Shown: one piece after another, positions 44,159 to 53,564 of the stretch
Layout of the letters: each line of letters opens with the position of its first letter
How positions within the stretch are numbered: position 1 is the stretch's first letter
From: Lascolabacillus massiliensis
GTDB lineage: Bacteria; Bacteroidota; Bacteroidia; Bacteroidales; Dysgonomonadaceae
Direction: 5' to 3'
Length of the DNA: 64,000 nt
Assembly (NCBI RefSeq): GCF_001282625.1
Contig: NZ_CTEJ01000002.1
Location: 1,118,501 to 1,182,500, forward strand
Program-made: the position numbers and the translations under genes
The notes under the pieces: model-generated
What the model saw: only the letters and a program-made list of their open reading frames with translations
Databases searched by the model: none
What the model was told of the DNA's origin: nothing

Positions 44159-45793
44159 CTATTTGATGAGGTCAGTCAGTTTAACAGCCTGGAAGGTCAT
44201 GTGTGCTACACTACTTTCGTAAAGGATGCCAACTGTCTCCTCATCAATCATAGTTAAGCATGAATAACCCCAACCGTAATCCTCATCAAGCAATACATCA
44301 TATTCTGTCGGGAATGTTAATCCACCATCTAAGCTTGCTTTGATAGTAATATTATTTCTGCCCTTTGTTGTATTGGGATTTGAGAAAAGGAGTATATCCT
44401 TACCAATTATATTATCTTCTGCTTTAACACTTATCAAACTTGCCATACAAACCGGCTCCTGAAGTACGCTGCGTGATGATGGATGTTCCTTCCATGTTTT
44501 ACCCAGATCGGTAGTTATAGCAACAGCCCTGCTCCCTCCTCTGTTATCTCTCATGTTTAGCATTAACACACCCGGCTCAACTTCCACCACTTGTGCTTCT
44601 GTTGTGTTAGATCTTGCAGGATTGTGAATTTTCCATGTCTCTCCATGATCCTTACTATACATTATGCCTGCATGAGGCATTCTTTCTGAGTCGATAAACT
44701 GAATTGCAAACACTAATGTTCCATCTTCCATTGTTATACCTTTACCGGGGCCTTGCAGTAAAAAGTTCCATGAAGGATCTTTAACCTGCTCTGTAATATT
44801 AATAGGCTCAGACCAGGTTTTGCCATCATCTGTACTTTTACTTAATACCAGCTGAGCTGTAGTCTCTTTTCCATTTCCTGACATTGAGTTTGTCCATGCT
44901 CTGCCATTCCCCATACCGTGTGTCCATGCTGCAATAACCCAGATAGTACCTGTTTTTTTGTCAACAAGAATTGCCGGATCACCTACTCCATTCTGTGCCT
45001 TTGGCATACCATCAGTTTCACCAAAACTTAAAGGTAATCTCATTTTCTCCCATGTTTGACCTTTATCTGTACTTCTGCTTAGTCCAACATCAACATATTC
45101 CTGCAGATCTACACTACTGTTATAACGTACATCGTATACACCTAAAAGTGTACCCTCATTTGAAGTATCTAATCCTGGTATTCTGAAAGAGGCAGAACCA
45201 TCATCACCAGCATGTCTCACACCAATTCCCAGTCTATGAACTGCCTTCTCTGAAAACATTGATAAAGGTGCATCCTTACCATCAAGTTTTACAGAACTCA
45301 TTTCCACATCTATTTTTGAGACAAGAGAGCTGTTGGGTTTCATCTGCAAACTTACCCAGAAGTAGTTAATACCAGGGAATAGTTTATAATTGGGAGAAAA
45401 AACTACATCGTTGCCAGGTGACTTCTCTTCACTAATTTTTATGGAGTATGACTCATTGGCTGATAAAGTCTCTCCGGGTGAGTGACTGGATATATATTGT
45501 CCCACAGGTGCAAAATGAAGCTCTCCTCTTCTTTGCGGTGCTTCAGTACCGCTATAATAAAGTTTTACTGATGCAATTTCGCTAAGGTTTACTTCATCTG
45601 CAAAGCGAAGCTTTATCTCATTCAGCTCTTTGGAACTCTTGGCATCAATCCTTACATAGAATAATACATTGTCGGTTCTGTCAATAAGAATCGGAATCTT
45701 GGTCTGCTTTACCTGTACTGTATCAGCAGCCTGAATTATAAAAGTAAGTGCAAAAAGTTGCAACAAAAAAAGTAAAGAGATTTTAGTTTTCAT
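44159..45793 (-). CDS. nanH: Secreted GH33 exo-alpha-sialidase
   Basis: A 544-residue exported sialidase. Signal peptide about 1-22 (MKTKISLLFLLQLFALTFIIQA); residues about 25-185 are an N-terminal carbohydrate-binding-like beta domain; the catalytic propeller begins with ASFRIPGLDTS, giving the first catalytic arginine at R204. Five Asp-boxes follow (STDKGQTW, STDDGKTW, SKDHGETW, TTDLGKTW, SLDGGLTF). Size and layout match NanH of Bacteroides and Tannerella. It releases terminal sialic acid outside the cytoplasm and supplies the rest of the locus, although it is transcribed separately from the opposite strand. The 129-base upstream gap has only a near match to the -7 box (minus-strand TATAATTTG, 45863-45871). 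Confidence 0.95.
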   Translation of the reverse strand: MKTKISLLFLLQLFALTFIIQAADTVQVKQTKIPILIDRTDNVLFYVRIDAKSSKELNEIKLRFADEVNLSEIASVKLYYSGTEAPQRRGELHFAPVGQYISSHSPGETLSANESYSIKISEEKSPGNDVVFSPNYKLFPGINYFWVSLQMKPNSSLVSKIDVEMSSVKLDGKDAPLSMFSEKAVHRLGIGVRHAGDDGSASFRIPGLDTSNEGTLLGVYDVRYNSSVDLQEYVDVGLSRSTDKGQTWEKMRLPLSFGETDGMPKAQNGVGDPAILVDKKTGTIWVIAAWTHGMGNGRAWTNSMSGNGKETTAQLVLSKSTDDGKTWSEPINITEQVKDPSWNFLLQGPGKGITMEDGTLVFAIQFIDSERMPHAGIMYSKDHGETWKIHNPARSNTTEAQVVEVEPGVLMLNMRDNRGGSRAVAITTDLGKTWKEHPSSRSVLQEPVCMASLISVKAEDNIIGKDILLFSNPNTTKGRNNITIKASLDGGLTFPTEYDVLLDEDYGWGYSCLTMIDEETVGILYESSVAHMTFQAVKLTDLIK

Positions 45794-45922
45794 AAAAAAA
45801 GTTAGTTTGTTTGTATAATATTTTAATAATACTGGTGTATATAATTAGTAAATATAGTAAAACAAATTATATACTCAATAAATAAAACAGTAAATTGCCT
45901 ATATTGTATATAAATTATATTA

Positions 45923-47830
45923 TTATAAGGCCTCTTTGCTTATTTCTTCAACTATTTCAGGATTTACCAATGTTGTTATATCACCAAAATCACTCTTTTC
46001 CCCTTCCGCTATTTTCCTCAAAATACGGCGCATTATTTTTCCTGATCTTGTTTTTGGCAATCCTGTTACAAACTGTATCTTATCCAGTTTAGCTATTCCA
46101 CCTATCTGATCAGAAATAAGCTGGTTGATCTCTTTATACAGATTATTTCTGTCACGCCATAAACCAACCTCTTTCAGTACCACAAATCCATACAGTGCAT
46201 TACCTTTAATATCATGAGGAAATCCTACAACAGCACTTTCAGCAACAGTCTGATGCTCATTGATTGCATCTTCTATAGGTGCAGTGCCCAGGTTGTGACC
46301 CGAAACAATAATCACATCATCAACTCTTCCGGTAATCCTGTAATAGCCAACCTCATCTCGCAAAGCTCCATCACCGGAAAAATATTTCCCCGGGAACTTA
46401 GAAAAATATGTATCAATATATCTCTGATGATCCCCCCAAATGGTTCTTGCAATTCCCGGCCATGGATAATCAATGCAGAGGTTACCAAGTTTCTGGTTTC
46501 CCTCTATCTCATTTCTCAGTTCATCCATCAATACCGGTCTGATACCCGGCAGTGGCAAAGAAGCGTATGTAGGTTTTGTTGGTGTAACAAAAGGTATGGC
46601 AGAGATTACAATTCCTCCTGTTTCAGTTTGCCACCATGTATCTACCAATGGACAGCGTTTATTACCTACATGGTCGTTGTACCAATGCCATGCCTCTTCA
46701 TTTATTGGCTCTCCTACTGAACCGATCACTTTAAGGCTATCCATTTCAAAATCCTGTACAAATTCTATTCTCTCTTTAGCAAGCGAACGAATAGCAGTAG
46801 GTGCTGTATAAAACTGATTCACATTATGTTTTTGTATTACATTCCAGAATCTGCTGTGATCGGGATAAGACGGAATACCTTCAAATAATACTGTTGTCGC
46901 ACCATTAAGCAAGGGTCCATATATTGTATATGAGTGGCCTGTTATCCATCCTATGTCAGCTGTACACCAATAGACATCATTTTCTTTGTAATTAAATACA
47001 TTTTTAAATGTATATGCAACATATACCATATATCCTGCGGTTGTATGCACCATACCTTTTGGTTTGCCGGTTGAACCTGATGTATATAGTATAAAAAGAG
47101 GATCTTCTGCATCCATAACTTCAGCTTTACTGGTAGTTTCTGCCTGTTCAAGCAAAGGTTGCAGCCATATGTCGCGCCCCTCTTTAAAATCTATTTCCTG
47201 ATTAGTTCTTTTTACCAGGAGAACCTTTTCTATTGTATTAGTTTTGTTTAGAGCATCATCCACAATTTTTTTAAGATCAACAGTTTTATTGCCTCTATAT
47301 CCTCCGTCAGCAGTAATGATTACCTTTGCATTGCAGTCATTAATCCTGGTTGACAGAGCATTTGCTGAAAAGCCTGCGAAAATGACTGAGTGAATAGCTC
47401 CTATTCTGGCACATGCTAAGACTGTAAACACAAGTTCCGGAATCATAGGCAAGTATATACAGACTCTGTCACCCTTTTTTACACCCTGATCACGTAAAAC
47501 ATTAGCCATCTTGGACACTTCAGTATAAAGCTCACTGTACGTGAAAAATCTTGATGGTTCATCGGGATTATTTGGTTCAAATATGATTGCTTTTTTATCA
47601 CCTCTGTTGGCAAGATGTCTGTCGATACAATTTTTTGTTATATTAAGCTTTGCGTTCTTATACCAAACAAACTCCGCTTTCTGCATATCAAACTCCACAA
47701 CTTTATCCCACTTCTGATACCATGTAAAATTATTTTCTGCAATTTTACCCCAGAACTTTTTAGGTTTATTCACTGATTTCCTATACACCTTAAAGTATTG
47801 TTCCAGAGAGTCTATACTGTAACTACTCAT
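45923..47830 (-). CDS. acs: Acetyl-CoA synthetase
   Basis: A 635-residue AMP-forming acyl-CoA synthetase. The N-terminal SIDSLEQYFKVYRKSV and ENNFTWYQKWDKVVEFD are typical of Acs; the ATP motif is YTSGSTGKPKGM (about 252-263), with WWQTETGG further on and the conserved acetylatable lysine K598 in KTRSGKIMRR. It activates acetate (possibly propionate) to acetyl-CoA. It stands alone, between nanH and the dnaJ terminator. No -7 consensus box was found in the 94 bases before its start. Confidence 0.94.
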   Translation of the reverse strand: MSSYSIDSLEQYFKVYRKSVNKPKKFWGKIAENNFTWYQKWDKVVEFDMQKAEFVWYKNAKLNITKNCIDRHLANRGDKKAIIFEPNNPDEPSRFFTYSELYTEVSKMANVLRDQGVKKGDRVCIYLPMIPELVFTVLACARIGAIHSVIFAGFSANALSTRINDCNAKVIITADGGYRGNKTVDLKKIVDDALNKTNTIEKVLLVKRTNQEIDFKEGRDIWLQPLLEQAETTSKAEVMDAEDPLFILYTSGSTGKPKGMVHTTAGYMVYVAYTFKNVFNYKENDVYWCTADIGWITGHSYTIYGPLLNGATTVLFEGIPSYPDHSRFWNVIQKHNVNQFYTAPTAIRSLAKERIEFVQDFEMDSLKVIGSVGEPINEEAWHWYNDHVGNKRCPLVDTWWQTETGGIVISAIPFVTPTKPTYASLPLPGIRPVLMDELRNEIEGNQKLGNLCIDYPWPGIARTIWGDHQRYIDTYFSKFPGKYFSGDGALRDEVGYYRITGRVDDVIIVSGHNLGTAPIEDAINEHQTVAESAVVGFPHDIKGNALYGFVVLKEVGLWRDRNNLYKEINQLISDQIGGIAKLDKIQFVTGLPKTRSGKIMRRILRKIAEGEKSDFGDITTLVNPEIVEEISKEAL

Positions 47831-47924
47831 ATTTACCGGATTTTTAAATGTTTAAACAATTTTAATTCTGAACATATCTGTGAGTGAAAAAGTTTTAGAT
47901 ATCCTTAGCTTTGTATAATAAAAA

Positions 47925-47965
47925 AAAGTAGTGGTCAGAATTTTTAATAATCTGACCACTACTTT
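47925..47965 (-). terminator. Intrinsic terminator after dnaJ
   Basis: A perfect 15-bp stem (47925-47939 with 47951-47965) and an 11-base loop. Read on the minus strand the stem is followed by a run of T (from the A-run at 47920-47927), 26 bases after the dnaJ stop. Confidence 0.9.
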
Positions 47966-47991
47966 CTTATATAAATATTCTCTTTTAGTAC

Positions 47992-49149
47992 CTAATCGAA
48001 CATCTTTCTGAATTTATTGAACACACTTTTACGTGCGGTTGCTGAAGGAGAAAAGCTCTCTGATTTCTCAAACTCTTCCATCTGCTTACGCTCTTTAGCA
48101 CTAAGATTCTCCGGTACATATACATTTACATGTATCAACTGATCTCCCTTTCCATATCCATTAACAGTGGGCAGTCCCTTATTTCGCAGGCGTAAAACCT
48201 TACCCGGTTGTGTTCCCGGATCAATTTTAACTTTAGCTATACCATCAATTGTTGGCACCTCCACGGTTCCACCAAGTGCTGCAGTTGGGAAACTAAGGAA
48301 CAGATTATATATCACATCATTTTCATCTCTGATAAGATTTGGATCTTCCTCCTCTTCTATTACTATCAGCAAATCACCGTTTACACCGCCTCTACGTGCA
48401 GCATTACCCTTTCCGGACATAGAAAGCTGCATACCTTCAGCTACACCTGCAGGAATCTTTATAGATATAACTTCTTCCTCCCTTACTATACCTTCACCAT
48501 TACAGTTAGAACATTTTTTTGTTATTGTTTTTCCATCACCGTTACAGGTAGGACAGGTTGATGAAGTCTGCATTTGACCAAGTATAGTGTTTGCAACACG
48601 TGTTACAACCCCTGAACCATTACATGTGGTACATGTAGATACAGAGTTACCGTTTTCAGAGCCATTACCATCGCAGTGGGAACAAGAGACATATTTCTTA
48701 ACTTTAATCTTTTTCTCAACTCCGTTAAGAATCTCTTTTAGTGTAAGCTTCACTTTCACTCGTAGATCAGAACCCCTGTTAACCCTTCTTCCGCGCTGAG
48801 AACTGCCAAAGCCCCCGAAACCGCCAAATCCACCAAAGTGTCCTCCGAAAATATCTCCAAACTGAGAGAAGATGTCGTCCATTGACATCCCTCCACCACC
48901 AAAACCGCTTGATGCAGAACTGCCTACACCTGCATGTCCAAACTGATCGTATCTTGCACGTTTATTCTCGTCACTCAATACTTCATAAGCTTCGGCAGCC
49001 TCCTTAAACTTTTCCTCAGAAGCCTTATCCCCTGGATTCTTATCCGGGTGATACTGAATTGCCTTTTTTCGGTAGGCCTTTTTTATCTCTTCAGCTGATG
49101 CATTTCTGGGTACCTCCAGAACTTCGTAATAATCTCTTTTACCGGCCAT
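47992..49149 (-). CDS. dnaJ: Chaperone DnaJ
   Basis: A 385-residue type I J-protein, co-chaperone of DnaK. Order of domains: J domain (1-70, HPD in [11 protein letters not shown]), Gly/Phe-rich linker with several FGGFGG units (about 75-120), zinc-finger domain with four CxxCxGxG repeats ([32 protein letters not shown], about 155-235), then the substrate-binding C-terminal domain. grpE lies one base upstream; dnaK is not in the window. Confidence 0.98.
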   Translation of the reverse strand: MAGKRDYYEVLEVPRNASAEEIKKAYRKKAIQYHPDKNPGDKASEEKFKEAAEAYEVLSDENKRARYDQFGHAGVGSSASSGFGGGGMSMDDIFSQFGDIFGGHFGGFGGFGGFGSSQRGRRVNRGSDLRVKVKLTLKEILNGVEKKIKVKKYVSCSHCDGNGSENGNSVSTCTTCNGSGVVTRVANTILGQMQTSSTCPTCNGDGKTITKKCSNCNGEGIVREEEVISIKIPAGVAEGMQLSMSGKGNAARRGGVNGDLLIVIEEEEDPNLIRDENDVIYNLFLSFPTAALGGTVEVPTIDGIAKVKIDPGTQPGKVLRLRNKGLPTVNGYGKGDQLIHVNVYVPENLSAKERKQMEEFEKSESFSPSATARKSVFNKFRKMFD

Positions 49150-49150
49150 A

Positions 49151-49753
49151 TTATTCTCCTACAACTACTTTAGGGAAACGAATAATTTTATCGTTCAATT
49201 TATAACCCTTTTGTATACAATCAATCACTTTACCTTTCTGTGACTCATCTTGTGCTGGTACGGTTGTAACAGCTTCAAAAGTGTCAGCATCAAAAGGCAT
49301 GCCTACAGATTCGATCTCTTCTACTCCATTTTGTTTTAGGAAGCTGATGAACTTTGAATAAATAAGATCCATGCCCTCAAGCATTGCATCCTTATCCTCT
49401 GACTGATGCAAAGAGTCAAGTGCACGTTCAAAATCGTCTACTAATGATATAATATTAAGCAGAACTCTCTCACCTCCATTTTTTATGATCTCTGCTTTCT
49501 CTTTTATAGTTCTTTTTCTGAAATTGTCAAATTCAGCATTTAACCTTAGGAAACTGTCATTCAGATCTTCATGACTTTTCTGAAGCTCATCATATTCACT
49601 CTTAAGCTTTGTATACTCGTCAATATCCTCCTGTTCCCCGGAATCTTTATTTACTTCTTCCTTAGCTGAATTATCGCTGTTTTCTGTCAAATTGTCCTTA
49701 ATATCTTTTTCACTGTCTTTAGCACTATCGTGCTGACCTGTTCCACGTTTCAT
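49151..49753 (-). CDS. grpE: Nucleotide exchange factor GrpE
   Basis: A 200-residue GrpE. The acidic, low-complexity N-terminus (about 1-45) is followed by a long coiled coil ([39 protein letters not shown]) and the beta-domain ending [16 protein letters not shown]. It releases ADP from DnaK. The grpE-dnaJ order with one base between them is typical for Bacteroidetes. No -7 box is evident in the 64-base gap upstream, and no CIRCE element was seen. Confidence 0.96.
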   Translation of the reverse strand: MKRGTGQHDSAKDSEKDIKDNLTENSDNSAKEEVNKDSGEQEDIDEYTKLKSEYDELQKSHEDLNDSFLRLNAEFDNFRKRTIKEKAEIIKNGGERVLLNIISLVDDFERALDSLHQSEDKDAMLEGMDLIYSKFISFLKQNGVEEIESVGMPFDADTFEAVTTVPAQDESQKGKVIDCIQKGYKLNDKIIRFPKVVVGE

Positions 49754-49817
49754 ATATAATTTATTTTGTTTTCAATATCTACCCTAAGTCTACTGCAAAT
49801 AGTTTGCCATAATTTTT

Positions 49818-50354
49818 TCAAAGAAATAATTCACACCATTCATCAAAAATTTCTACTTGATGCCAACCATGTCTGCTCAGGCTTTGTCTTATCTTCTTTA
49901 ATGGTTTTTCTTTTCCCAACTGAGATTTTGAAAAAAATTTATCTGCAAAGCAGATTATCTGCTCCTCAAGACTTTGGGGTCTCATATCTCTTTTTGGAAT
50001 TGGCAAGTTCCTGTTGAGGATTGTTTCAAGACTTAGTCCTGTACCTGTATGTCTCTCACACACCTTACCATGCTTAGGGTACCCCTCTTCGGTCAATAGC
50101 TCTCGTCCCAGATAACCGTGACATATATATGGCATATCTCCCATACATGCAATATGAGGAGCTTTGGTCTTAAAAATCCCAATATCATGAAGCATTCCTG
50201 CCTCCTCTATAAACTTAACATCTACAGCCAGCTCAGGATGTTTATTAACTATATCAAGAGCCTTTTTTGTCACATCGCTACAATGAGACATATAGATATC
50301 ATATAATTTAGTTCCTTCTTTATAGTACTTTCTTATAATTATATTTGGATCCAT
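49818..50354 (-). CDS. HD-domain phosphohydrolase
   Basis: A 178-residue soluble HD-superfamily metal-dependent phosphohydrolase. The histidine of YMSHCSDVTKKAL and the HD doublet in EAGMLHDIGIFKT supply the metal site, and CERHTGTG with a later CFADKFFSKS complete the pattern. It resembles small HD (YqeK-like or tRNA nucleotidyltransferase-associated) proteins; the substrate is unknown. It is preceded by a clear -7 box and is probably monocistronic, 64 bases from grpE. Confidence 0.85.
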   Translation of the reverse strand: MDPNIIIRKYYKEGTKLYDIYMSHCSDVTKKALDIVNKHPELAVDVKFIEEAGMLHDIGIFKTKAPHIACMGDMPYICHGYLGRELLTEEGYPKHGKVCERHTGTGLSLETILNRNLPIPKRDMRPQSLEEQIICFADKFFSKSQLGKEKPLKKIRQSLSRHGWHQVEIFDEWCELFL

Positions 50355-50374
50355 AAATATCGGTTTTCCAGCTA

Positions 50375-50382
50375 CAAAGGTA
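50375..50382 (-). promoter_or_regulatory. -7 promoter box TACCTTTG for the HD gene
   Basis: Minus-strand TAnnTTTG, 20 bases before the ATG at 50354; same geometry as lysS. Confidence 0.6.
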
Positions 50383-50461
50383 GCATAAAAATATCAATCT
50401 GTCAGCTGATTCATATTTGTTAATTTAGTCTAAACATATAAGTGAGAAAATATAAATAACA

Positions 50462-50469
50462 TATATTTG
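50462..50469 (+). promoter_or_regulatory. -7 box TATATTTG for the His-rich gene
   Basis: Exact TAnnTTTG, ending 7 bases before the ATG at 50477, so the mRNA would have almost no leader. Confidence 0.4.
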
Positions 50470-50476
50470 TCAACAT

Positions 50477-50827
50477 ATGCTGAAAAAAAGGTTGAATAGG
50501 CTTAGTTTGTTTTATCCATTGCTGTTTACATTATACGTATGCAGTATCACACTTTTCACCCATTCACATTATATTAACAACATCAGGTACGTTCACTCAC
50601 ACCCTATAAGGTTAGGTGAAATACCTTCACATGACCACTCTGAAAAAGAGCTTCAGCTGCTCGATCAGCTTTTCAACACATCAATAACATCAGATATAAT
50701 ACCTGATGTAGATCTTTCAGGTAATATTCCCCTAAAAAAGATAAGATATAGCAATCTTTATCAGCACCTGCACATAATTAGCCCCACTACATCATTACTG
50801 CTCAGGGCTCCTCCTTCATTTCTGTGA
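50477..50827 (+). CDS. Small histidine-rich exported or membrane-anchored protein
   Basis: A 116-residue protein with a single hydrophobic segment (about 10-28, LSLFYPLLFTLYVCSITLF) and then a His-rich stretch: THSHY (H29, H31), YVHSHP (H40, H42) and SHDHSEKELQLLDQL (H52, H54). I recall similar small proteins beside TonB receptors in Bacteroides, but no function is known to me. The histidine pairs suggest binding of a transition metal, and the TonB receptor gene 119 bases downstream on the same strand would be its partner. Both statements are inference. Confidence 0.7.
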   Translation: MLKKRLNRLSLFYPLLFTLYVCSITLFTHSHYINNIRYVHSHPIRLGEIPSHDHSEKELQLLDQLFNTSITSDIIPDVDLSGNIPLKKIRYSNLYQHLHIISPTTSLLLRAPPSFL

Positions 50828-50834
50828 ATAGATC

Positions 50835-50909
50835 GGTCTGGATATCAGACCACACAATCATTTCATCTATGATTGATAAAATAGTAGACCTATCATAGTC
50901 TGATAGTCT
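50835..50909 (+). promoter_or_regulatory. Structured leader with alternative stem-loops before the TonB receptor
   Basis: Hairpin 1: GGTCTG/CAGACC (50835-50851). Hairpin 2: CTATGAT (50867-50873) with ATCATAG (50892-50898). Hairpin 3: AGAC-TATCA (50886-50895, one bulged C) with TGATAGTCT (50901-50909). Hairpins 2 and 3 share bases, so only one can form at a time. No T-tract follows and no TAnnTTTG box is present. Confidence 0.45.
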
Positions 50910-50946
50910 CATACAGAATAACTATACACTCAAATCAAACAACAGA

Positions 50947-53376
50947 ATGAAGAAGTTTATAATAATCACTCTGATAGTTGTACTATTTAACAACTATATC
51001 AAAGCGGATAATAACATTACAGATCAGACAGATGCAAATATTTATGGCCATGTTTTGGATAAAAAAACCAATGAACATCTCCCATATGCAACAGTTAAAC
51101 TGCAGGGCACAACAATTGGGATAACTACAGATGGTACTGGCCACTACTTTTTAAGAAATCTTCCCACAGGCAATTTCACTCTTGAAGTGTCTATGATTGG
51201 ATTCAAGACAGTTTCAAGAGAAGTAAACATTGAAGCCGGAAAAACAATAGAGATAAATTTTGAACTGGAAGAGTCGTCAACTTCACTTAATGAAGTGGTT
51301 GTATCTGCAAATAGAAATGAGACAACAAGAAGAACTGCACCATCACTAGTCAGTGTTCTCGATATGCAAACATTAGATGTAACAAATTCAAAAACATTGT
51401 CGGATGGACTTAAATTTCAACCCGGATTAAGAGTTGAAAATAATTGCCAGAATTGTGGAACTACACAGGTTAGAATAAATGGTATGGAAGGTTCATATTC
51501 ACAGATTCTCATCGACTCTCGGCCGATGATTGGAGCACTAGCTGGTGTTTATGGTCTGGAACAGATACCTGCTAATATGATTGAACGAATTGAAATAATT
51601 CGTGGAGGCGGATCTGCCCTTTTCGGAGCCAATGCCATAGGAGGAACAATTAATATTATAACGCGGGAACCTATTAGAAACAGTGGTGAGTTCTCTCACA
51701 CCTTATCAAGTATAAACAGCAGCGGTAGTTTAGAGAATAACACAACATTTAATGCCTCACTTGTAAATGACACTCGAAATGCAGGTATAATGGTTTATGG
51801 TCAGCACCGCCTAAGAGATGGGTTTGATATAGATGGAGATAGCTTTACAGAGCTGCCCTCGTTAAAAAACAGGTCACTCGGATTTAGATCTTTCCTTAAA
51901 ACAGGTGTATATTCAAAGCTTACCCTTGAATACAGGAATATTCATGAGTTCCGGCGTGGTGGAGACAGATTAGATCTTAAACCTTATGAAAGTTTTATAA
52001 CAGAGCAAGTTGAGCATTACATTAATAGTGGTTCTCTGAGCTTCGATAAATATTCATCTGATCAAAAAAGCAAACTTAATCTCTATACAGCTGCCAGTCA
52101 TACGGAAAGAGCAAGTTACTATGGTGCAGGTACTCCTTTTAATAATAATGTACCTGCAATTGAACCAGGTATGTCTCAAGATGAAATCGAAAGCATAAAT
52201 GAAATAATAAAGAACAACCAAGCACGATTAAATTCCTTTGGTACAACATCTGAACTCACCTATCAGATTGGAGGTCATTATATCCGATCGTTCAGCAATC
52301 TGTGGTTCATGCCGGCTGACCTTACTGCCGGAGCTGAATACCTTGGGAGTGAACTTGATGATATAAGTGGCTACCGAACAGAGAAAATTTCACAGAAAAC
52401 ATATACATTAAGTGGATTCATCCAAAATGAATGGAAAATTGAAATGTGGAGCTTTCTTGTTGGTGGAAGACTTGATAAGCATAATTTAGTGGATAACGCA
52501 ATTTTCAGTCCTAGAATTAATATGCGGTACAACCCAACCGAAAATATTAACTTCAGACTTACATATAGTGCGGGTTTTCGTGCGCCTCAGATATTCGATG
52601 AAAACCTCCATGTGGATATTGCAGGAGGTAAACAGATAGTGAGGATACTCTCTGAAAAGCTGAAAGAAGAGAGATCAAACAGTGTTAGTGGCTCGGTAGA
52701 TTTCTATCATCAGATAGATAACAACAGACTATTAAACCTGCTTATCGAGGGATTCTATACAAAACTAAACAACCCTTTTACTGATGTAAGACTTGGAAAT
52801 GAAATTGTTATAGAGAATGCAAGCTCTGGAGCGATGGTGTATGGTATGAACCTTGAAGGCAGAATTGCATTAAACAATAAACTCGATCTGCAGGCAGGGG
52901 CTACATTTCAAAAAAGTCTGTATGAAGAGGAGAGAAAATGGTGGGAACCTGAAACACCCGAAGAGGAAGAATTAGATAAGGTAATACCTACGAAAAGAAT
53001 GATGCGAACACCTGACAGTTATGCATATTTAGTGATAACTTTAGCTCCAACAGATAAGTTTACAGCCTCTTTGTCGGGCAACTATACTGGCAGTATGCTT
53101 GTGCCTCATGATGCAGGTTTTGGTGTAGAAGGTGTTGACAAGTTCTCTACAGTTTATATAACTGAAAAATCTCCATCATTTTTTGAACTCAATACAAAAA
53201 TTGCATACACTATTAATGTTTATCATGACACAAAGCTTGAGCTGAATGCTGGCATTCAAAACATTTTCAACTCATTTCAGAAAGATTTTGATACCGGTGC
53301 AGGAAGAGCCAGCAACTACATTTATGGACCTGGAATGCCAAGAACATTTTTCATAGGTACAAAAATATTGCTCTAA
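50947..53376 (+). CDS. TonB-dependent outer membrane receptor with CxxC plug motif
   Basis: An 809-residue outer membrane receptor. Signal peptide about 1-20; carboxypeptidase-regulatory-like domain about 30-110 (NIYGHVLDKKTNEHLPYATVKLQGT); TonB-box-like LNEVVVSANRNE; plug about 130-245 with NNCQNCGTTQVRINGMEG (C167, C170), LIDSRPM and EIIRGGGSALFGANAIGGTINIITRE; then the 22-strand barrel ending FFIGTKILL. The plug belongs to the FepA/CirA/BtuB-like group, not SusC, and no SusD follows. The cysteine pair and the His-rich neighbour make a metal, metal chelate or haem a possible cargo; none can be proved here. Confidence 0.9.
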   Translation: MKKFIIITLIVVLFNNYIKADNNITDQTDANIYGHVLDKKTNEHLPYATVKLQGTTIGITTDGTGHYFLRNLPTGNFTLEVSMIGFKTVSREVNIEAGKTIEINFELEESSTSLNEVVVSANRNETTRRTAPSLVSVLDMQTLDVTNSKTLSDGLKFQPGLRVENNCQNCGTTQVRINGMEGSYSQILIDSRPMIGALAGVYGLEQIPANMIERIEIIRGGGSALFGANAIGGTINIITREPIRNSGEFSHTLSSINSSGSLENNTTFNASLVNDTRNAGIMVYGQHRLRDGFDIDGDSFTELPSLKNRSLGFRSFLKTGVYSKLTLEYRNIHEFRRGGDRLDLKPYESFITEQVEHYINSGSLSFDKYSSDQKSKLNLYTAASHTERASYYGAGTPFNNNVPAIEPGMSQDEIESINEIIKNNQARLNSFGTTSELTYQIGGHYIRSFSNLWFMPADLTAGAEYLGSELDDISGYRTEKISQKTYTLSGFIQNEWKIEMWSFLVGGRLDKHNLVDNAIFSPRINMRYNPTENINFRLTYSAGFRAPQIFDENLHVDIAGGKQIVRILSEKLKEERSNSVSGSVDFYHQIDNNRLLNLLIEGFYTKLNNPFTDVRLGNEIVIENASSGAMVYGMNLEGRIALNNKLDLQAGATFQKSLYEEERKWWEPETPEEEELDKVIPTKRMMRTPDSYAYLVITLAPTDKFTASLSGNYTGSMLVPHDAGFGVEGVDKFSTVYITEKSPSFFELNTKIAYTINVYHDTKLELNAGIQNIFNSFQKDFDTGAGRASNYIYGPGMPRTFFIGTKILL

Positions 53377-53401
53377 CTATCAAAAAACATTAAACCAAAA
53401 C

Positions 53402-53427
53402 AGGTGCAACTGCATAAAGTTGCACCT
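53402..53427 (+). terminator. Intrinsic terminator after the TonB receptor
   Basis: AGGTGCAACT (53402-53411) pairs with AGTTGCACCT (53418-53427) across a 6-base loop, followed by ATTTTATTT; 25 bases after the stop. Confidence 0.85.
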
Positions 53428-53487
53428 ATTTTATTTATACATATCTATTTTATTGGTCACATTCTACTCTTACATGCTCCTTATTTA

Positions 53488-53531
53488 AAAGAGCAACATA
53501 AGAACAAGGTAAGAGCAAAGTAAGAGTTAAG
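53488..53531. repeat. Four imperfect tandem 11-bp units
   Basis: AAAGAGCAACA, TAAGAACAAGG, TAAGAGCAAAG and TAAGAGTTAAG follow each other without spacers between the convergent TonB receptor and oxyR genes. Function unknown. Confidence 0.5.
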
Positions 53532-53564
53532 CAAGTACCAATAGTGTGTAAACTGTCAATATAA

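Noticed and set aside
48770-48900. Simple-sequence repeat in the minus-strand gene near 48.8 kb
   Set aside because: It encodes the Gly/Phe-rich linker normal for DnaJ.
53488-53531. Possible CRISPR array
   Set aside because: Units are 11 bp, imperfect and without spacers; no cas genes are present anywhere in the window.
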